This document shows, piece after piece, positions 49,803-64,000 of a DNA stretch of 64,000 nucleotides. Position numbers and translations under genes: made by a program. Under the pieces are notes generated by a model that did no database searches, was not told the DNA's origin, and saw nothing but the letters and a program-made list of their open reading frames with translations. How positions within the stretch are numbered: position 1 is the stretch's first letter; each line of letters begins with the position of its first letter. The stretch covers positions 6,637,501 to 6,701,500 of the forward strand of contig NC_091096.1 of the NCBI RefSeq assembly GCF_024713975.1. Reading direction: 5' to 3'. The stretch comes from Paralichthys olivaceus (lineage: Eukaryota; Chordata; Actinopteri; Pleuronectiformes; Paralichthyidae).

Positions 49803-50471
49803 CTGAGACGAAGAAAGGCGAGAGAGGTTGAGATGCTTAATAAAGAAACATGGACGCGACAGAGCATAAGAAATTTCTATTCCTAAAGATGCAGGCTTGT
49901 TTTAGAGCAGGACTCTATTCTGATGCTGTGTTCTACATTTCTGTAAAGTACACCAAATCCCCTGACAGCATTCCTCTTGAGAGTATAATAAAATATTACC
50001 CCTCAATAAAAACAGGAATGTCTTAGTGTCTATTGTAAAGACCTTCCCTGATCCCAACAGGCCAGAATGCTTTAGACTTCTGATCAGAGGCAAGACTGTG
50101 AACTAGGGCGGAACAGTCACACATGTGCAGCCTGATTGGTACCTTTAAAAACCTTTTGTGCAGGTTAAGAAGTTCAGGCTGAGTTGTTCTGGGTCATTGA
50201 TTTAGTATCGTTTGAAGTTCGGACACTAGAGACTATATTAAACCTGAGCTTCGATACTGATAGCAGATCTTTTTATATACTTTGAGAATAAAAGGACAAC
50301 ACACCCAAATAGCCGTACAAGAACTTTGCTGATATTAAGTGGTCCACAACTGGCACCATTTTTATCTGTATCTATTAGAACGGAATACAATCAATAGAAG
50401 ATTATCAAATGTAATCAGACAATATATTGGGCTGCAGATAGATTTCAATCAGTAACAAAAACATATTGAGG

Positions 50472-50472
<1 letters not shown>

Positions 50473-50508
<36 letters not shown>
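50473..50508. repeat. (CA)n microsatellite
   Basis: CA run of about 18 units in the first large intron of arhgef28. Confidence 0.95.
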
Positions 50509-50509
<1 letters not shown>

Positions 50510-53109
50510 CTAGAACTTGAATTAAGAAAAATAATTTGTTTTATGTAAAATGTTAACACAAAAGCACAGCTTTTCTGCATTGTTTGTTATTTCAAATAAC
50601 ATTTTAATATCTACTAATTTCAGCAAACTTAAACGTACGTGTATGTCAGTGAAAGGCTCCATGTGACACATGGTTACATTTGAGTGATATCTGTTAATCA
50701 AACATGACACCAATAACAACCTTTTCAATATGACAAGAACACAAGCAGGTCAGGATGGACTTTCCCTTAAACTTCTGTGTCAAGCCAACAGAGCAACAGG
50801 GGAGGCAGTGAGAGAACTGGTTGTTTTCACTGAGACCCAGACCTTATTAGGATTTTGGAACTTTGATGAAAACACAACTTAAAATATCTGAAGCATTATT
50901 AATTTGTTTTTCGCTCTCTTGAGGACAGAGGTATTACTTTCAGCTCCTCAGAATAATAAACATCCTGCAGGGCCTCTAGCTCAGCCACCTCTTTCCACCT
51001 ACAGTGGCCTCGATATAGCGAATCAACCGCAAGACGACAGCGTGTGGGTTATTCTGGGAAACATATCAAACGACTGACAGAAGAAGGGGACAGAGGTTGC
51101 ACTGAAAAAGGTAGAGCAGAAACGTAAATAGTGAGGCTTAGTTTGAAATGCAGCGAACATGCCAGATTAGTGTTGGATGGGATGAGGGTGTTTTTAATCA
51201 GCCACTCCGTTTTCTTAAGAGAGTCTACGTTAGTCTTACATCAGCCCAAGAGCTGACCCGATTTCTCATGCTATAACTCTGTCTTTACTTCTCTCACTGT
51301 CTCAGATAGAGACGCTGTGAGTTATTGCTTGTCTCCGTCTCACCTAGTTCTCAGGTTCACTCGTCAGTTTCTTTATCCCTAGTCATTCATTCTTTTTTCG
51401 ATATGGACTCTAATGTTTGCTCATATGACACCATTTACTTTACAGAATAAACAATGTAGAAAAGATGTGCATAAATGTCTTAATTCAAGGTCTATGTATG
51501 TGGTTGTATTGTTGTTTCTTTTTTCATTTATAGCTACTTATAGTAACGTTGCTTATTGTTAACTTTGCCATAAGGGTTTGACGCCGACATCTTAGGATTC
51601 ATTGCCAATTTCTGTTTGTCTATGTCAGCTGAAATATCTGCATCAGAAATGTTCCCGATAATGAAATCCGAACACACAAAATCTGTGACGTTTTTAGTTT
51701 TTAGTGAAATATCTTGACCACCATTGGTTTTGATGTGGAGACACCAGCAGGTCAGTTTCTAATTCACCAGTACAATATCTCAACATCTGTGAATAGACAG
51801 GCACAAGTTATTCTGTAGACCGTAGACTGTATATGAAGACATAGAAAATATATTTCTATAGTCATTTATTCACTCATTCTTTTGTGGTCCTCCACAGAAA
51901 ACAAGTATATGAGCGACGGGTGTTTCATTGCATGTAATGGTCGATATGCTGCATCCACATTAAAAGCTTGGTAACATTTACGTGACCTTGTGTGAGCCGG
52001 GAAAACAGCATCAAAAACATGTCAAATGAGTATCGACTGAATACAGTGTGAGCAGTGCTTTGATCTTCAGAGGACCATTAGTTCACGTTGTTGTTTGTGC
52101 ACAATGTTAAGATATTGTCATTGTTAAGAATATTTGACTGCGGTTGCTTGTTAAACTACAGCTTAACCTCACAGACAACAGATCCATTCAAACCACCAGA
52201 AACAACACAAATCAAACACACGGTAAATTCAAGTTCTCTACAACTGTGACGAAGTAAAACACAAATAAAAAACATTACTGTGAATGAATCACAGAGTTAT
52301 ATACAAAAGTGCCACGCTGCTATTGTCACTGTTGTGTTGATGGATCAGGTTATTTTTCCCCCAGAGAAACTATGAATCACTGCTCAAATAATCCAACAGC
52401 AAAACCAACAAATGTTTAATCCAAAGACCAATGAAGTCGCTGTTTGATCACCGGAGAAAACATCAGTCTGCTTTCATTGTGCCGCCCTCGTCAACCCCGC
52501 TGTCAAATCTGATACCTCCTTTATACAATCGTACATACAGAAACTTCAGGGAATTCATCTACAGAAAACATTTGTATCCTTTCAGATATTGGACGTTATG
52601 TTAGATTTTTAGATGCATTTTATTTAAACATAATGCGTTTTTTGTCACATGTGCAAAATCTCTCCCATAGACTTTCAGTTTTGATAAATGAAGCTGCTGA
52701 TCTCTCACTACTTTCCAAACCTGATTTGCAGAGATTTCAGAGATGTTACTAACTCTTGAGATTAACTGGAGATGCCGGTATCAAACTTGACTGCAAACTG
52801 GAGCACATACTCACATACAAAGGCACTTTCCTCCTGCTCAGCTCCATCTGCACAGCAGCTGCAGGCAGACACATGAGAACAAAATATATGAAAAACAGTA
52901 AAGATCAAGTCACACTCGACGTGTAGCCACAGGATCCTCATTTCATCCTGGGTTACTTTGGTTATTCTGTCTGTTCCTCTGATCCTCAAGAGATTATCAA
53001 AACGTATCTGTGCCAAGCAGAGCCAGAGGTCGTCCGACAAGACACGATAATCCTTTGATCCCCTGTATGTGAATAATGATTTTAATGATGACACTTTCTG
53101 CCGTGGTGC

Positions 53110-53345
53110 ATAAAGACCACATGTTTTATGTGCATGTGTGGTCCGTGCAGGTACTAGTGATGTTGTGAGGACCTACATCTGTTTACCATCACATTATTGT
53201 CTTAAATCGGGGACACAAATAAAATCCCCATAACATTAATCATTGGATTTTAAGGTAAAGACATGTTTTAGGGTTAGATTTAGTTACTGTGGCGTAAGTT
53301 AAAGTAAGTCTGCAGGGAGTCATGGAGACATGACTGTGTGTGTGT
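53110..53345 (+). repeat. Hairpin repeat with TTAGGG-like core, copy 2 (diverged)
   Basis: It has TTGTGAGGACCTAC, AAAGACATGTTTTAGGGTTA and a GT-rich right flank, a layout like the copy at 34281-34490 but with the closing arm degraded. Confidence 0.4.
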
Positions 53346-53729
53346 AACAAATCGATTGATTTCATTTGTGCAGGGTTCAGATCTGTTCTTCATCAGTGGC
53401 CACTTTCTAAACTGAACTCAACAGCAAGGTGTCATGAAAACAAAAAACTCTTCCCTATGATTACTAATACCATCATTACCAAACATCACAGTGAGCAACG
53501 GCAGAACATGAACAAACCACAAACAGTTATGAATTATTGAACCTTTTAAATCATTCATATTAATTTAAGTTTCATGTTGACCTCTTTGACTGCAGAATGA
53601 ATTAGACTCTGCTTCTATGGTCGTATCTGACCGTTCACAGTGGTGGCAGTAACAGGAAACATTCAGGTTGAACAAAGTGAGCAGCAGCAGCAGCAGGTAG
53701 AGAAGCGTGAATTCTCTGGATGTACTCAC

Positions 53730-53890
53730 CTCCACAAGGGGCTCACACTCCGGCGGAGGAAACGTGACAGTGCGCGGTAAACACAGACTCTAAGTGGGAC
53801 TCATTCCTGTCGGTGCCGCCGCTGGAGCCACAGGTTGAGGAATGACGCAGGGTCTGAGCCACAGCTGGGTCCAGTGAGGACATCCTCCTC
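53730..53890 (-). CDS. arhgef28: Candidate 5'-most arhgef28 exon, start codon unclear
   Basis: The exon ends at GTGGAG/GTGAGTAC (donor at 53729). Read in phase with the 49661-49802 exon it ends PPECEPLVE, resembling the human N-terminus (SCSEAPLYGQ). Upstream in that frame is a TAG and no ATG; an ACG at 53765-53763 sits where the start is expected. In another frame an ATG at 53883 opens a 46-codon frame that stops at 53743, just before the donor. Options are near-cognate ACG initiation, a base change of ATG, or an unseen extra exon. The right edge is approximate. Confidence 0.5.
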
Positions 53891-54300
53891 TGTGCGTCTG
53901 GGTCCAGTGGATGCTCAGTCTTCCGTCTGCTCACCGGCAAGTTCCTCCTTAAAAGCCCAAGTCTTTCCTTGTGGTTACAGCGACCTCTAACGAATGAAGC
54001 TGTCATTGGGAAGAGTAATGATCCCTTCAAGTGCTCCTGTTAAATATTTAGATGAGTATAAACATTTGGTTTATATCAGACTCATGTAGCTGGAACATAT
54101 CAAGCTGATTCTAAGTGCATTAAATAAATGGTTTCCTGGTTTTAATCCTTGTTTATTCACTTGAATTTAGTTTTTCTTTTCAAATAGAGGGAGAGAGCGA
54201 GAGCGAGAGAGAGAATAAATCTATTAATTACTATAACCCCTCCTCTATGGAAGCTGGTGTATATACAGATAATTAAATATAGTAAAACAGTTCAATAATT

Positions 54301-54885
54301 ACACACTAGTCAAAGAAATGAAGGGAACACTTAATCATCACAGTGGAAACCAAGTCAGTTCAACTTCAGTGAAATCAATCTGTCCATTCAGGAAGCTCCA
54401 GTGATTGTGAATCACTTTCACCTGCTTTGGTGCAAATTCAAGTGACAACAGGTGCAATGGAGGCAAAAGCAAGACAACCCCCAGAGAAGGGAATGGTTTT
54501 ATATGTGGTGGAAACAGACAGCTGCTCTCTCCTTATCCTTCTTTACGCTTCTCTAATTTTCTGTTCTGCTAGTGTCCTTGTCACTACTGGTAGCATGAGG
54601 CTGAACCTGCAGCCCAATGAGGTTGCACATGTAGCATCCAGCTCCTCCAGGAAGGCAAAACCATACGTGCAGTAGCAAGGTTTGCTGTGTCCCCCAGCAC
54701 AGTCTCAAGAGCAGGGAGGAGGACAGGGCTGTAGATGCGCATCAACCAAGCAGCAGGACCTGTATCTGCTCATTTGTCTGAGGAGGAACAGGAGGAGCAC
54801 TGCCAGAGACCTACAAAATGACCTCCACAGGGCTGTGAACTGTGATCTGAGTATTATCACAAGAGGCACTGTTCTAAATAATTAA
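54301..54885 (+). mobile_element. Truncated Tc1/mariner-like transposon
   Basis: It begins at a TAGTCAAAGAAATGAAGGGA end and continues into a degraded transposase 5' region. The frame from ATG 54596 reads MRLNLQPNEVAHVA. Later, in other frames, [13 protein letters not shown] and [17 protein letters not shown] follow, the paired-like DNA-binding part of a Tc1-like transposase known from fish. Frameshifts and a stop split it. The DDE catalytic region and right terminal repeat are absent, so it is a dead 5' fragment. It lies between arhgef28 and utp15. Confidence 0.75.
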
Positions 54886-55419
54886 AATACTTTAAAGTCA
54901 CGTGTTTCTGTTTAAATAATTATCATCAGTGGAAATGTAACAAAGTGAGGCAAGCCAATTGTTTAACACAATTCTGATTTGTCATTTTCACTATTACAAA
55001 GATTTATTTTTATCCGCTTATAAAACATTTGTCAACACCAAATATTATGAAAACTCAAAGCAGACATTCACAGTCAAATCTTTCAAACGCACAAGTGTGC
55101 ATACATATACATATGCACACACACACACACACACACACATTTACATTTGAAAGTGTAATTACGAGACTTCCAATTAAAGCAACATCTTGCTTTAAATCCA
55201 CGTTCTTCCTTTCGGCGGAAACATGCTATCTTTGTCTGTTGTGTTTTCAGTCGAGTTAAAACACCAGAGTGAAACCATGGGTTTGATCAGTCTCTTAAAA
55301 CCTGTATGAAAATGTTTCTGATTGACATGTAGCCTGACATGTTCATTTGTGTCTGACAGTTCAAAAAGATGTTTCAGGGTTGTGATGGTTCTCTAACCCA
55401 GTTTTTTTCCCTCCAGGTC
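54886..55419. other. Spacer downstream of utp15
   Basis: AT-rich spacer with a (CA)n run at about 55115-55139. It holds the utp15 3'UTR on the minus strand; no other gene was seen. Confidence 0.5.
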
Positions 55420-58400
55420 TCAGGTGGCCGGAAGCTGTGGTCGTGCTTCACCCTGAACCAAACCGTTAGACCTGCTGACAGCAGAGCAGGGCACTTGCTT
55501 CCTTGGAAGGGAAGAGGCGAACATTGTGTCCAACATGCCCAGCACCTCCAGCAGTTCCTGCTGGTAATCAATCTCCCTCTCAATCAGGTCCTGCAGACGT
55601 ATCAGCTGTCGGTCCACGACTGGCGACTGACCGATTACTGACTGATAGATGTCCAAGATCATCTCAGCCGCCGTCACGAGCACAGGAGCAAATCTGGAGT
55701 CAACCAAGTTCCTGCAAAAGAAGCAGAAAAAGCTCATGTATTCAAACATTTGTAAATATTTGATCAGCAATTGCAAGCTAAAACATTTCAGTGCATCCCA
55801 TAACACATTATGTCACCCCTTGGTAAAGCATCTTACCCTATGAGGAAGTTAAGCAACTGAGAGAGACCCTGTTCATCCCTTCCTGCCAGAGCGTTCTTCA
55901 ACGTTCCTCTTCGATCCAGCTCCTTTATAACAGCGACTGTGACCTCTGGTTTTCTGAATCTTATCCATGTCTAAAAATACAATTGAATATACTTATAAAT
56001 AGTGAAAAAGACAATCTCAACATGAAACAAACTAACATTGTTGATAAAGGTTATAAACACATGAATTGTATACCTCCAGGGCTCTATCCAAAGCCTGAGA
56101 TACATTAAATTTCTTCAGCTGCTTGTCGTATTTGGCCAAATGCTGTTTCACTGGCTTACTGACGAGATAATCATCCTAGAAAAAGAAGGAGAACCAGAAA
56201 TGAATCAACAGTAGTTAGAGAGAAAATGAGTTCATAAGCCTTAAGTATAAATACATCAGTGTGTAGAAATAAAGGCTTCAGTAATCAGGACCTTGTCCTT
56301 ACTGGTCACTCTATGCACCTCTTGAGGAAAAACAACTCAACAGACCACATCATGTCTCAGACTGTTAACGACAACATCTGCATGTAAATGTACCTGTTTA
56401 GGGACATAGTTCTTCCCCTTCACAAAAACTCGATATGATGGCCGTCGCCTCTGTTGACCAGAGATTTCTTTCGACTCTTCAGGATTCTTTCGGTGTTTCA
56501 TACTCAGAATACCGTTGGTCATACCCACGACAATGGACTCATCATCTGGCTGTGAAGAAAGATGAAGACATTCACAGTTTTACTATCAAAACTATATTTT
56601 TTTCACCCATTTCTATGAGGCCCAACAAAGTCAATTTAATACAGTGATTGATGGTCAACGCATTATCAGCCAGCATTTCCTTATCAAGGGAATTTTTACA
56701 ACAAATCAGCGACTGTGATGGTGATTTTAGACAAAGGGGAGCACAAAAGCACTCAAAGTAAAAAGTGCCTCGTCAGGTCACTATCTGTTTCACGCTGTGT
56801 TCTCGTAACCCTGCACCCTAATACCAACACCACGTGGAGAGGATCTACTGTTTCATCTCTTTTCGATCTACATCTCTGGCAATACTGGATATTTCTGTTG
56901 GCTGCAGCAGATATTGGATCTATTACTTTGAACTCCGAGACCTGGTCTCAGAGAGCAGCTTCTTCTGAGACGTGCACCACAAATATATGCATCTGTCTGT
57001 ATTGTATTTATTCACCTATTAGAGAGCACGTTTCTACATTTAATTAATCTTTAAACATGAAAACTAATAAAGGGTTGAGTGTAATTTCTTACAGCTAAAG
57101 CCAGACTGAGGATGGAGGCAGCATAGTCAAAGTTGTGAACCACTTTATAGTTGGTTGTGCTGTACACCTTCACGTGCCTGAAAAACAAACAGAGGTTCTG
57201 CATTAGACAAGATTCAAATAAAAATACATATGAAGTTTGGAACTGCTGTGATTTCCACAACTTAAATACACAAGCCCCATACCTGTCCAGAGACCCTGAC
57301 AGCAGTCTCTGCCCATTGCTGCTGAGACACAAACAGGTGACAGTTTTGTGATGGTTCTTCAGGGAGACCAGAGGCTGACCTCCTTTTAGAAGATCCCAAA
57401 TTTTCACATAGCGCCCACCTGATGAGAGTAACAGGAAGGATTTCGTCAAATATCCTGATTGTAAATTAATGAATATAATGTAGTACTTGTGTTTGAGTGT
57501 GTATGGGCCTGATAACAGGAGGGTGTGTTTACTGGATGCAGTGAATGTGAAGATTACACTGCTGAATACCTGCAGAGACGAGGAGACCCTCAGAGGGATA
57601 GAGGAGGAGACTCTCCACTGGGTGGCCGTGGTCCATGGTCATCACACTCTTATCCATTCTGGCATCAAATACCTTCAGTGTGTGGTCATATGATCCTTTG
57701 ATAAAAAGAATAATTTTCAGTCTCACAAAGACAGAGCAAACTCTTGCATCCTCATACACACCTTATCTGCAGAGGATCATTTTAATGCATTTACTGCTAA
57801 CTTTGTATATTAATTATCAAATTTGACTAGTTGTGTAAGATGTTTCTCTACATATTAGTTTGTTGTTAGAATATTTGTAAAAGGTAGAAATCCTGTGGCA
57901 TGTAGAGCTGCTAACATTTAAAGTTGGTAGGAATAAAAGATAAGTTAATTCGATTCTGGTTGAACCGGTTATGAAAGCCAGATGACATCACATAGTGGAT
58001 CTATTCAAATGCTACTGGATAATTCTGGAAGGTACCAACTGTGATGCAAATAAATGCAGTAACTTTACTTCCTTAATTTGCTCATATTTTAAAAATAGCT
58101 TCCATCTCACCAGTAATAAAGAGATCTCTGTTGAGCTTGCTGGTGACTCCACAGCGGATGTAATCTGTGTGTTCTTGGTAGGTGCTGAGCTCTGTGGTGT
58201 TCGGCATGTCCCAAAGTCGACAGGTGTAGTCGTCAGACCCAGTGAGGATCTGGTAGCGATCTGAAGTGAAGTCTGTTACATGTACGGCCCTGAACAGAAA
58301 TAAAATGAGAAAAAACTAAAAACCTGTTTCATATTTCATGTAGAAATCTTTAGTCAGTGACCGTCTCGAATGTTGTCAGAATTCTTGAGCTCATCACAAA

Positions 58401-59322
58401 ATTCAGACGATGGATCACTCAAGATATCATCACTCAACAACGCCTTTACCTCACACTAAATTACAGGTTATACAATCAGATAGCCAAACATATGATGTGT
58501 CCTTTTTACGAAGCAGCCACTGTAGAGATGGAGATCTGAGACATGTACTTTGGTTTCTACACAATATAATGAAGTAATGTATGTGCTGATATCAAGACAC
58601 AAATGCAAACTGTAGACTTTTTAAACAGTCAGGGACCAGTTCTAGATTTAGATTGAAAATGTGAACAAATCCATTGTATGCTGTAGAAGTTAGACTAAAA
58701 CACTATCGGACTGTGACACAGTGAATACCTACTTTGTGTGCCCTTTAAACATCCTGAGTGCCACCCGGCCATTGACATCAAACAGCCGGACCACAGAGTC
58801 CTCACATCCCGCCACGAGTAGCTGACCGTCGGACCTGAACCTCCCACAGTAAGCAGTGTCTTTGAAGCGTGTATACGTCTTCACAGGCTCCTGGGAGAAC
58901 GCCCCGTAAATATGGATCTGAGGAGAAAATATTGTAGAAATGAAACTAAATCTCAGATTGATTAAAGACTGACTGTAGCCAACATTAAGTGAACTGTGAG
59001 CAAAACTAATAAGAATTCATACAAGTAAAAAACAACATACTCTCGTGAACGCTGTCACAGCAAAGTTATGTGGAGCCTCGGGGGAGACGTCTATGTTTGT
59101 GACCGCTCCAAATTCTTTTATCTGGACCGGAGCCTGTGGGAGGAGAAGACAACGATGCCAAGTTAAGATCGAGAAAGAAATCTGCATGACATTTTTACGC
59201 AAAACATAAAAAAGCAAAGAATAGAGACTCACTTTGTAGTTTTTCCAGTAGAGTGTGTCTTGTGTGACTTTCTCCCCAAGTTTGGGATAGACTTGGATTT
59301 TCGTAGGTTTAAATGAAGCCAT
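55420..59322 (-). CDS. utp15: U3 small nucleolar RNA-associated protein 15
   Basis: Nucleolar WD40 protein of the t-UTP/UTP-A part of the small-subunit processome, needed for pre-rRNA transcription and 18S processing. Eleven coding exons: 59233-59322, 59041-59133, 58733-58917, 58111-58289, 57570-57695, 57283-57418, 57093-57177, 56394-56549, 56074-56175, 55837-55970 and 55420-55711. They sum to 1578 bases (525 residues; human 518). The start [19 protein letters not shown] matches the family N-terminus and has G at -3. WD40 repeats fill about residues 30-310 ([48 protein letters not shown]). The C-terminal domain, about 365-525, includes [16 protein letters not shown] and [11 protein letters not shown]. 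No breaks were seen. Confidence 0.97.
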
Positions 59323-59887
59323 TTCTGTGCTTATCAGAATAAACAGTGTCTGCGAAGATTCAGAAAAACATTAACAATGGAAATATTTGACATCTGGGAT
59401 AGTTAACCACGTATCTACCGGCGGGAGTTGTCTTATAAAGTGAGACACATGACATCATTGCAACTTACGGTATTAAGCCATAAAGACCCAGATTTATTTA
59501 TAGGGGAAATAAAGGCGGTGAACTTGATTGGGGAATAAACACTTTCGCCAATATACATTTGAACACGTGAAGAAGAAGAAGTCGACATCAGAAGAACGAG
59601 TGCAGTGAAGGCTAAGCTAACAAGCTCAGTGATTCGAGACTAATTAATCCTTCATTCAAGTTATAGATTTGGTTTAAAGGTCTAATAACACACACACACA
59701 CATACAGTCAGTCAGGGTACGTTTCTTGGTGATTAGAATTACTCGTGAGGAACCTAGTTTGAAAACAAAAGAAGCTCATGACACGGAGGTAACTGACGCA
59801 ACGTGTTCAGCGCAGCACAACTTCGTTAGCTAACTGGGCTTTAGCCGGTTAGCATCATCCACTAAACCCGATTTTGACGATTCTCAC

Positions 59888-60660
59888 CTTCGACCGAAAA
59901 AATATCCAGGAGTGAAAACTTGTTTCTTTGAGGAAGAAGTGTTGAAATCAGATGAAACCTAAACTGAAGGTGAATCTAAACGAAAAGTTTCTCATTTTAA
60001 CGAGTGGTCACGTTGCCTCTCGGTGCACAGGAGGACGCCATGACACTTTCCATGCGGCCGCTTCCGTTATATACCTTTTCACAATAAACAAAAATTCATT
60101 TTATTTTATTACTTAAATCAATTATAATAACAGAATTACGCAGCATATTTACTTTTCAAAAACATACATAAATGATCCATATGATTTTATTCTAAAAGAG
60201 TGGTATCATTACATTTTATGAAGAAAAAAACAGAGAGGAATCTGGCATTGTTAAGTATTTTATTGTTTAGTTTAAGATTTCTTTATTTCTGATTTATTAC
60301 TTTAAGTTGCTAGTGAAATTATTTGGCATCAATATAAAAATACAAATACAAAATCTTCTTTTTCAGAAGTGTCCGATTTCACTTCTTTAAATCAAATGTA
60401 TGACATATTTTTGGTTTAACTTTTCAACATCAAAAACATGAAAGTGTGTATTTGACATTAGAAAATTGTGTTTTTTTTATCTTATGAAAACATCCGATTA
60501 AAAAATAAGATCACATTAAAGTTTGAGCACAAATTTTGAAAAAAAAACTGTGCGCGCTCCCGGCAAAAGTTGATCATTGCGCGTCACTTCCGGTCCTCGC
60601 TCCTTTCTCCGAACGTCTGTCGGCGGTGGAACCCGCGTGTTTACACTCTCACAGGTTAGT
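59888..60660. promoter_or_regulatory. Head-to-head promoter region of utp15 and btf3
   Basis: On the minus strand a utp15 non-coding exon ends at GAAG/GTGAGAA (59888/59887) and joins CGCAG/ACACTG at 59349, just before the ATG. On the plus strand a btf3 non-coding exon ends at TCACAG/GTTAGT (60654). An ETS-type ACTTCCGG lies near 60587-60594 and a GCGGCCGCTTCCG stretch near 60055. The roughly 500 bases between are AT-rich, so two short GC-rich starts are more likely than one shared island. Confidence 0.6.
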
Positions 60661-61449
60661 TCACGGCCCTGTGGCCTTTCCGCGTCTCATCACACAGGTT
60701 TGATTCCCACTGAGAGAAGGAAGAAGAGTCCCCGGTGTCACCGTGTGTGTGGAAGTGGGAGGAAAACTGCAATCACATCTGAACGTTAGCATACAATGCA
60801 AGAGGCCTGTGTTAGCTGGTTAGCATGCCTTGCTAGCTAGTTAGCCAGCCGGCAGTGAAGTGACATAATCTCACACACCCGGGATTTACAGCTACATTTC
60901 CCTGTTTTGGAAGTTGACAGTTCAACCATCAGCTTCTCATTATGAAACCACATGGGGACTTTATCAGCTCCTCTTCTTAGGAAACGCTGTGAGCTTAACT
61001 TAGCCACCAACTTTAGCTGAGCACTTCTGTCCGATTCATTTGAGGCTGAAAATGTGAGCAGCTATTTTTGGGAGCCCTGGCAGCTGTGCATACTCGTTAG
61101 ATCGAAGTAAAACCTCCACCAGGAGGGTTTCTGGGGAATTTTTGACACTTCCATTTAATCACAAACCCTTATTTTCCCGCAACATGTCACTTTGCATATT
61201 GGACTATGAAATTTCCACCCTCATAATCACATGTTATGTTAAATTAGTGTGCATGTAGATCAGAGTCTGTGATAATAGAACAGGTGTTTTGTAAGTATTT
61301 TGACTAATTTCTATATTGTCAGAATTGTGATGTCATTTTAAGTCTGAGCATTGGAACATGTTTTTCTGCCTAGTCCACTGATAATTATATTTTTATTTAT
61401 AAATGCATTAATAAACGCATTTATTAAATTTGATCATGTGCTGTTACAG

Positions 61450-63361
<1,912 letters not shown>

Positions 63362-64000
63362 CAAACACCGGTTCACATTTCAAGGCTCCTCTTGACCCAT
63401 CACACTTTGACTAAGCAGCATTTTCACTTCTGTTATTTCCCTGTGGCTCCAAGCAAACGATGCGTTTAAATTGTAACATTGACAATTGGGATAAATCAAG
63501 TAAAATTGACTTTTTTATGGCAGCTGTTACTGACCATTATTCTGCATTAAAAGTGATATTTAAATTCAGTAGAATGTGCAAACCTTTTTCTTTCTCACAC
63601 TGCCTCTCCGATGTTGTGATGCCCCACACATCAAAAATGTATTGTTGGAATAAATCATGTAATAAAGATTACATTAAATCCACCAGTTCTCCGCGACCAT
63701 CAATGAAGAACCTATTGACTTAGTTCTTGTCATTGTTTTCAGAGTCATATCCATGTTAACTTCATGAAAGGCCTGTGTTGTGTGGATATATTAAAAACTT
63801 GTCTGTGCCATGATACTAAAGGTTAACAAACACTAGACATTCCCCTCTTTATAGAAAAAATATCAATTTAGAAGGTGATTTCAAAATTAAGAGAAGAGCC
63901 ATTACATCTGCCTTAACCGCAAAAACTAAGCTTTGGTACCTTTTTTATACACCTCCAATGATGAATGGTCAGCCAGAGTTAATTTGTCTGAAGTGTTTCA
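63362..64000 (+). other. btf3: btf3 3'UTR and downstream sequence
   Basis: AATAAA at 63649-63654 and 63661-63666 are likely polyadenylation signals. An 87-codon plus-strand frame at 63460-63723 lies inside the UTR and beyond, and has no recognisable motif. Nothing else was seen to the right edge. Confidence 0.6.

Larger units (their letters stand above)
49803..53729 (-). other. arhgef28 5' intron, no exon confirmed
   Basis: AT-rich. I looked on the minus strand for an ATG-bearing exon that would end in phase 0 and supply a start for the long form, and found none that convinced. A 110-codon minus-strand frame at 52762-53094 has no family resemblance. Confidence 0.45.

Noticed and set aside
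52762-53094. 110-codon minus-strand frame, considered as missing first exon of arhgef28
   Set aside because: It has no resemblance to the family N-terminus and no suitable phase-0 donor.

Overview
The window is nuclear DNA of a bony fish, probably a spiny-rayed teleost. The evidence is short-intron vertebrate genes with GT-AG junctions, a fish-type glucokinase N-terminus, dense CA/GT and GATA microsatellites, and decayed Tc1-like and MITE-type transposons. Gene names rest on protein resemblance recalled from human orthologues. Exon joins were checked by reading-frame phase; no alignment or transcript was available.

Layout, left to right. Positions 1-970 hold the 5' end of glucokinase (gck, minus strand, first two coding exons, running off the left edge). 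Positions 5.1-8.4 kb hold ykt6 (plus, complete, 7 coding exons), the R-SNARE of ER-Golgi and endosomal fusion. Positions 11.6-15.2 kb hold a small unrecognised single-pass membrane protein gene (plus, 5 exons). Positions 15.2-18.4 kb are mostly non-coding, with a decayed Tc1-like fragment. Positions 18.4-54 kb are one large minus-strand gene, arhgef28 (p190RhoGEF/RGNEF). I traced 38 coding exons that sum to an exact multiple of three (1834 codons plus stop), plus a candidate 5' exon and a separate alternative first exon at 39.2 kb. Positions 54.3-54.9 kb hold a truncated Tc1-like element. Positions 55.4-60.0 kb hold utp15 (minus, 11 coding exons), a WD40 protein of the U3 snoRNP. Positions 60.6-63.7 kb hold btf3 (plus, 5 coding exons), the beta-type subunit of the nascent polypeptide-associated complex. 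utp15 and btf3 are head to head.

The genes do not form one pathway. gck-ykt6 matches human 7p13 and arhgef28-utp15-btf3 matches human 5q13, so the window bridges two conserved blocks at about 8.4-18.4 kb, with the unrecognised membrane-protein gene lying in the join. The most useful points are the phase-matched alternative first exon of arhgef28, the missing ATG at its full-length start (an ACG sits there), the hidden terminal exon with a tandem acceptor, three copies of one MITE with TTAA flanks, and a recurring hairpin-bearing satellite-associated repeat. I see no evidence for a new multi-gene system.
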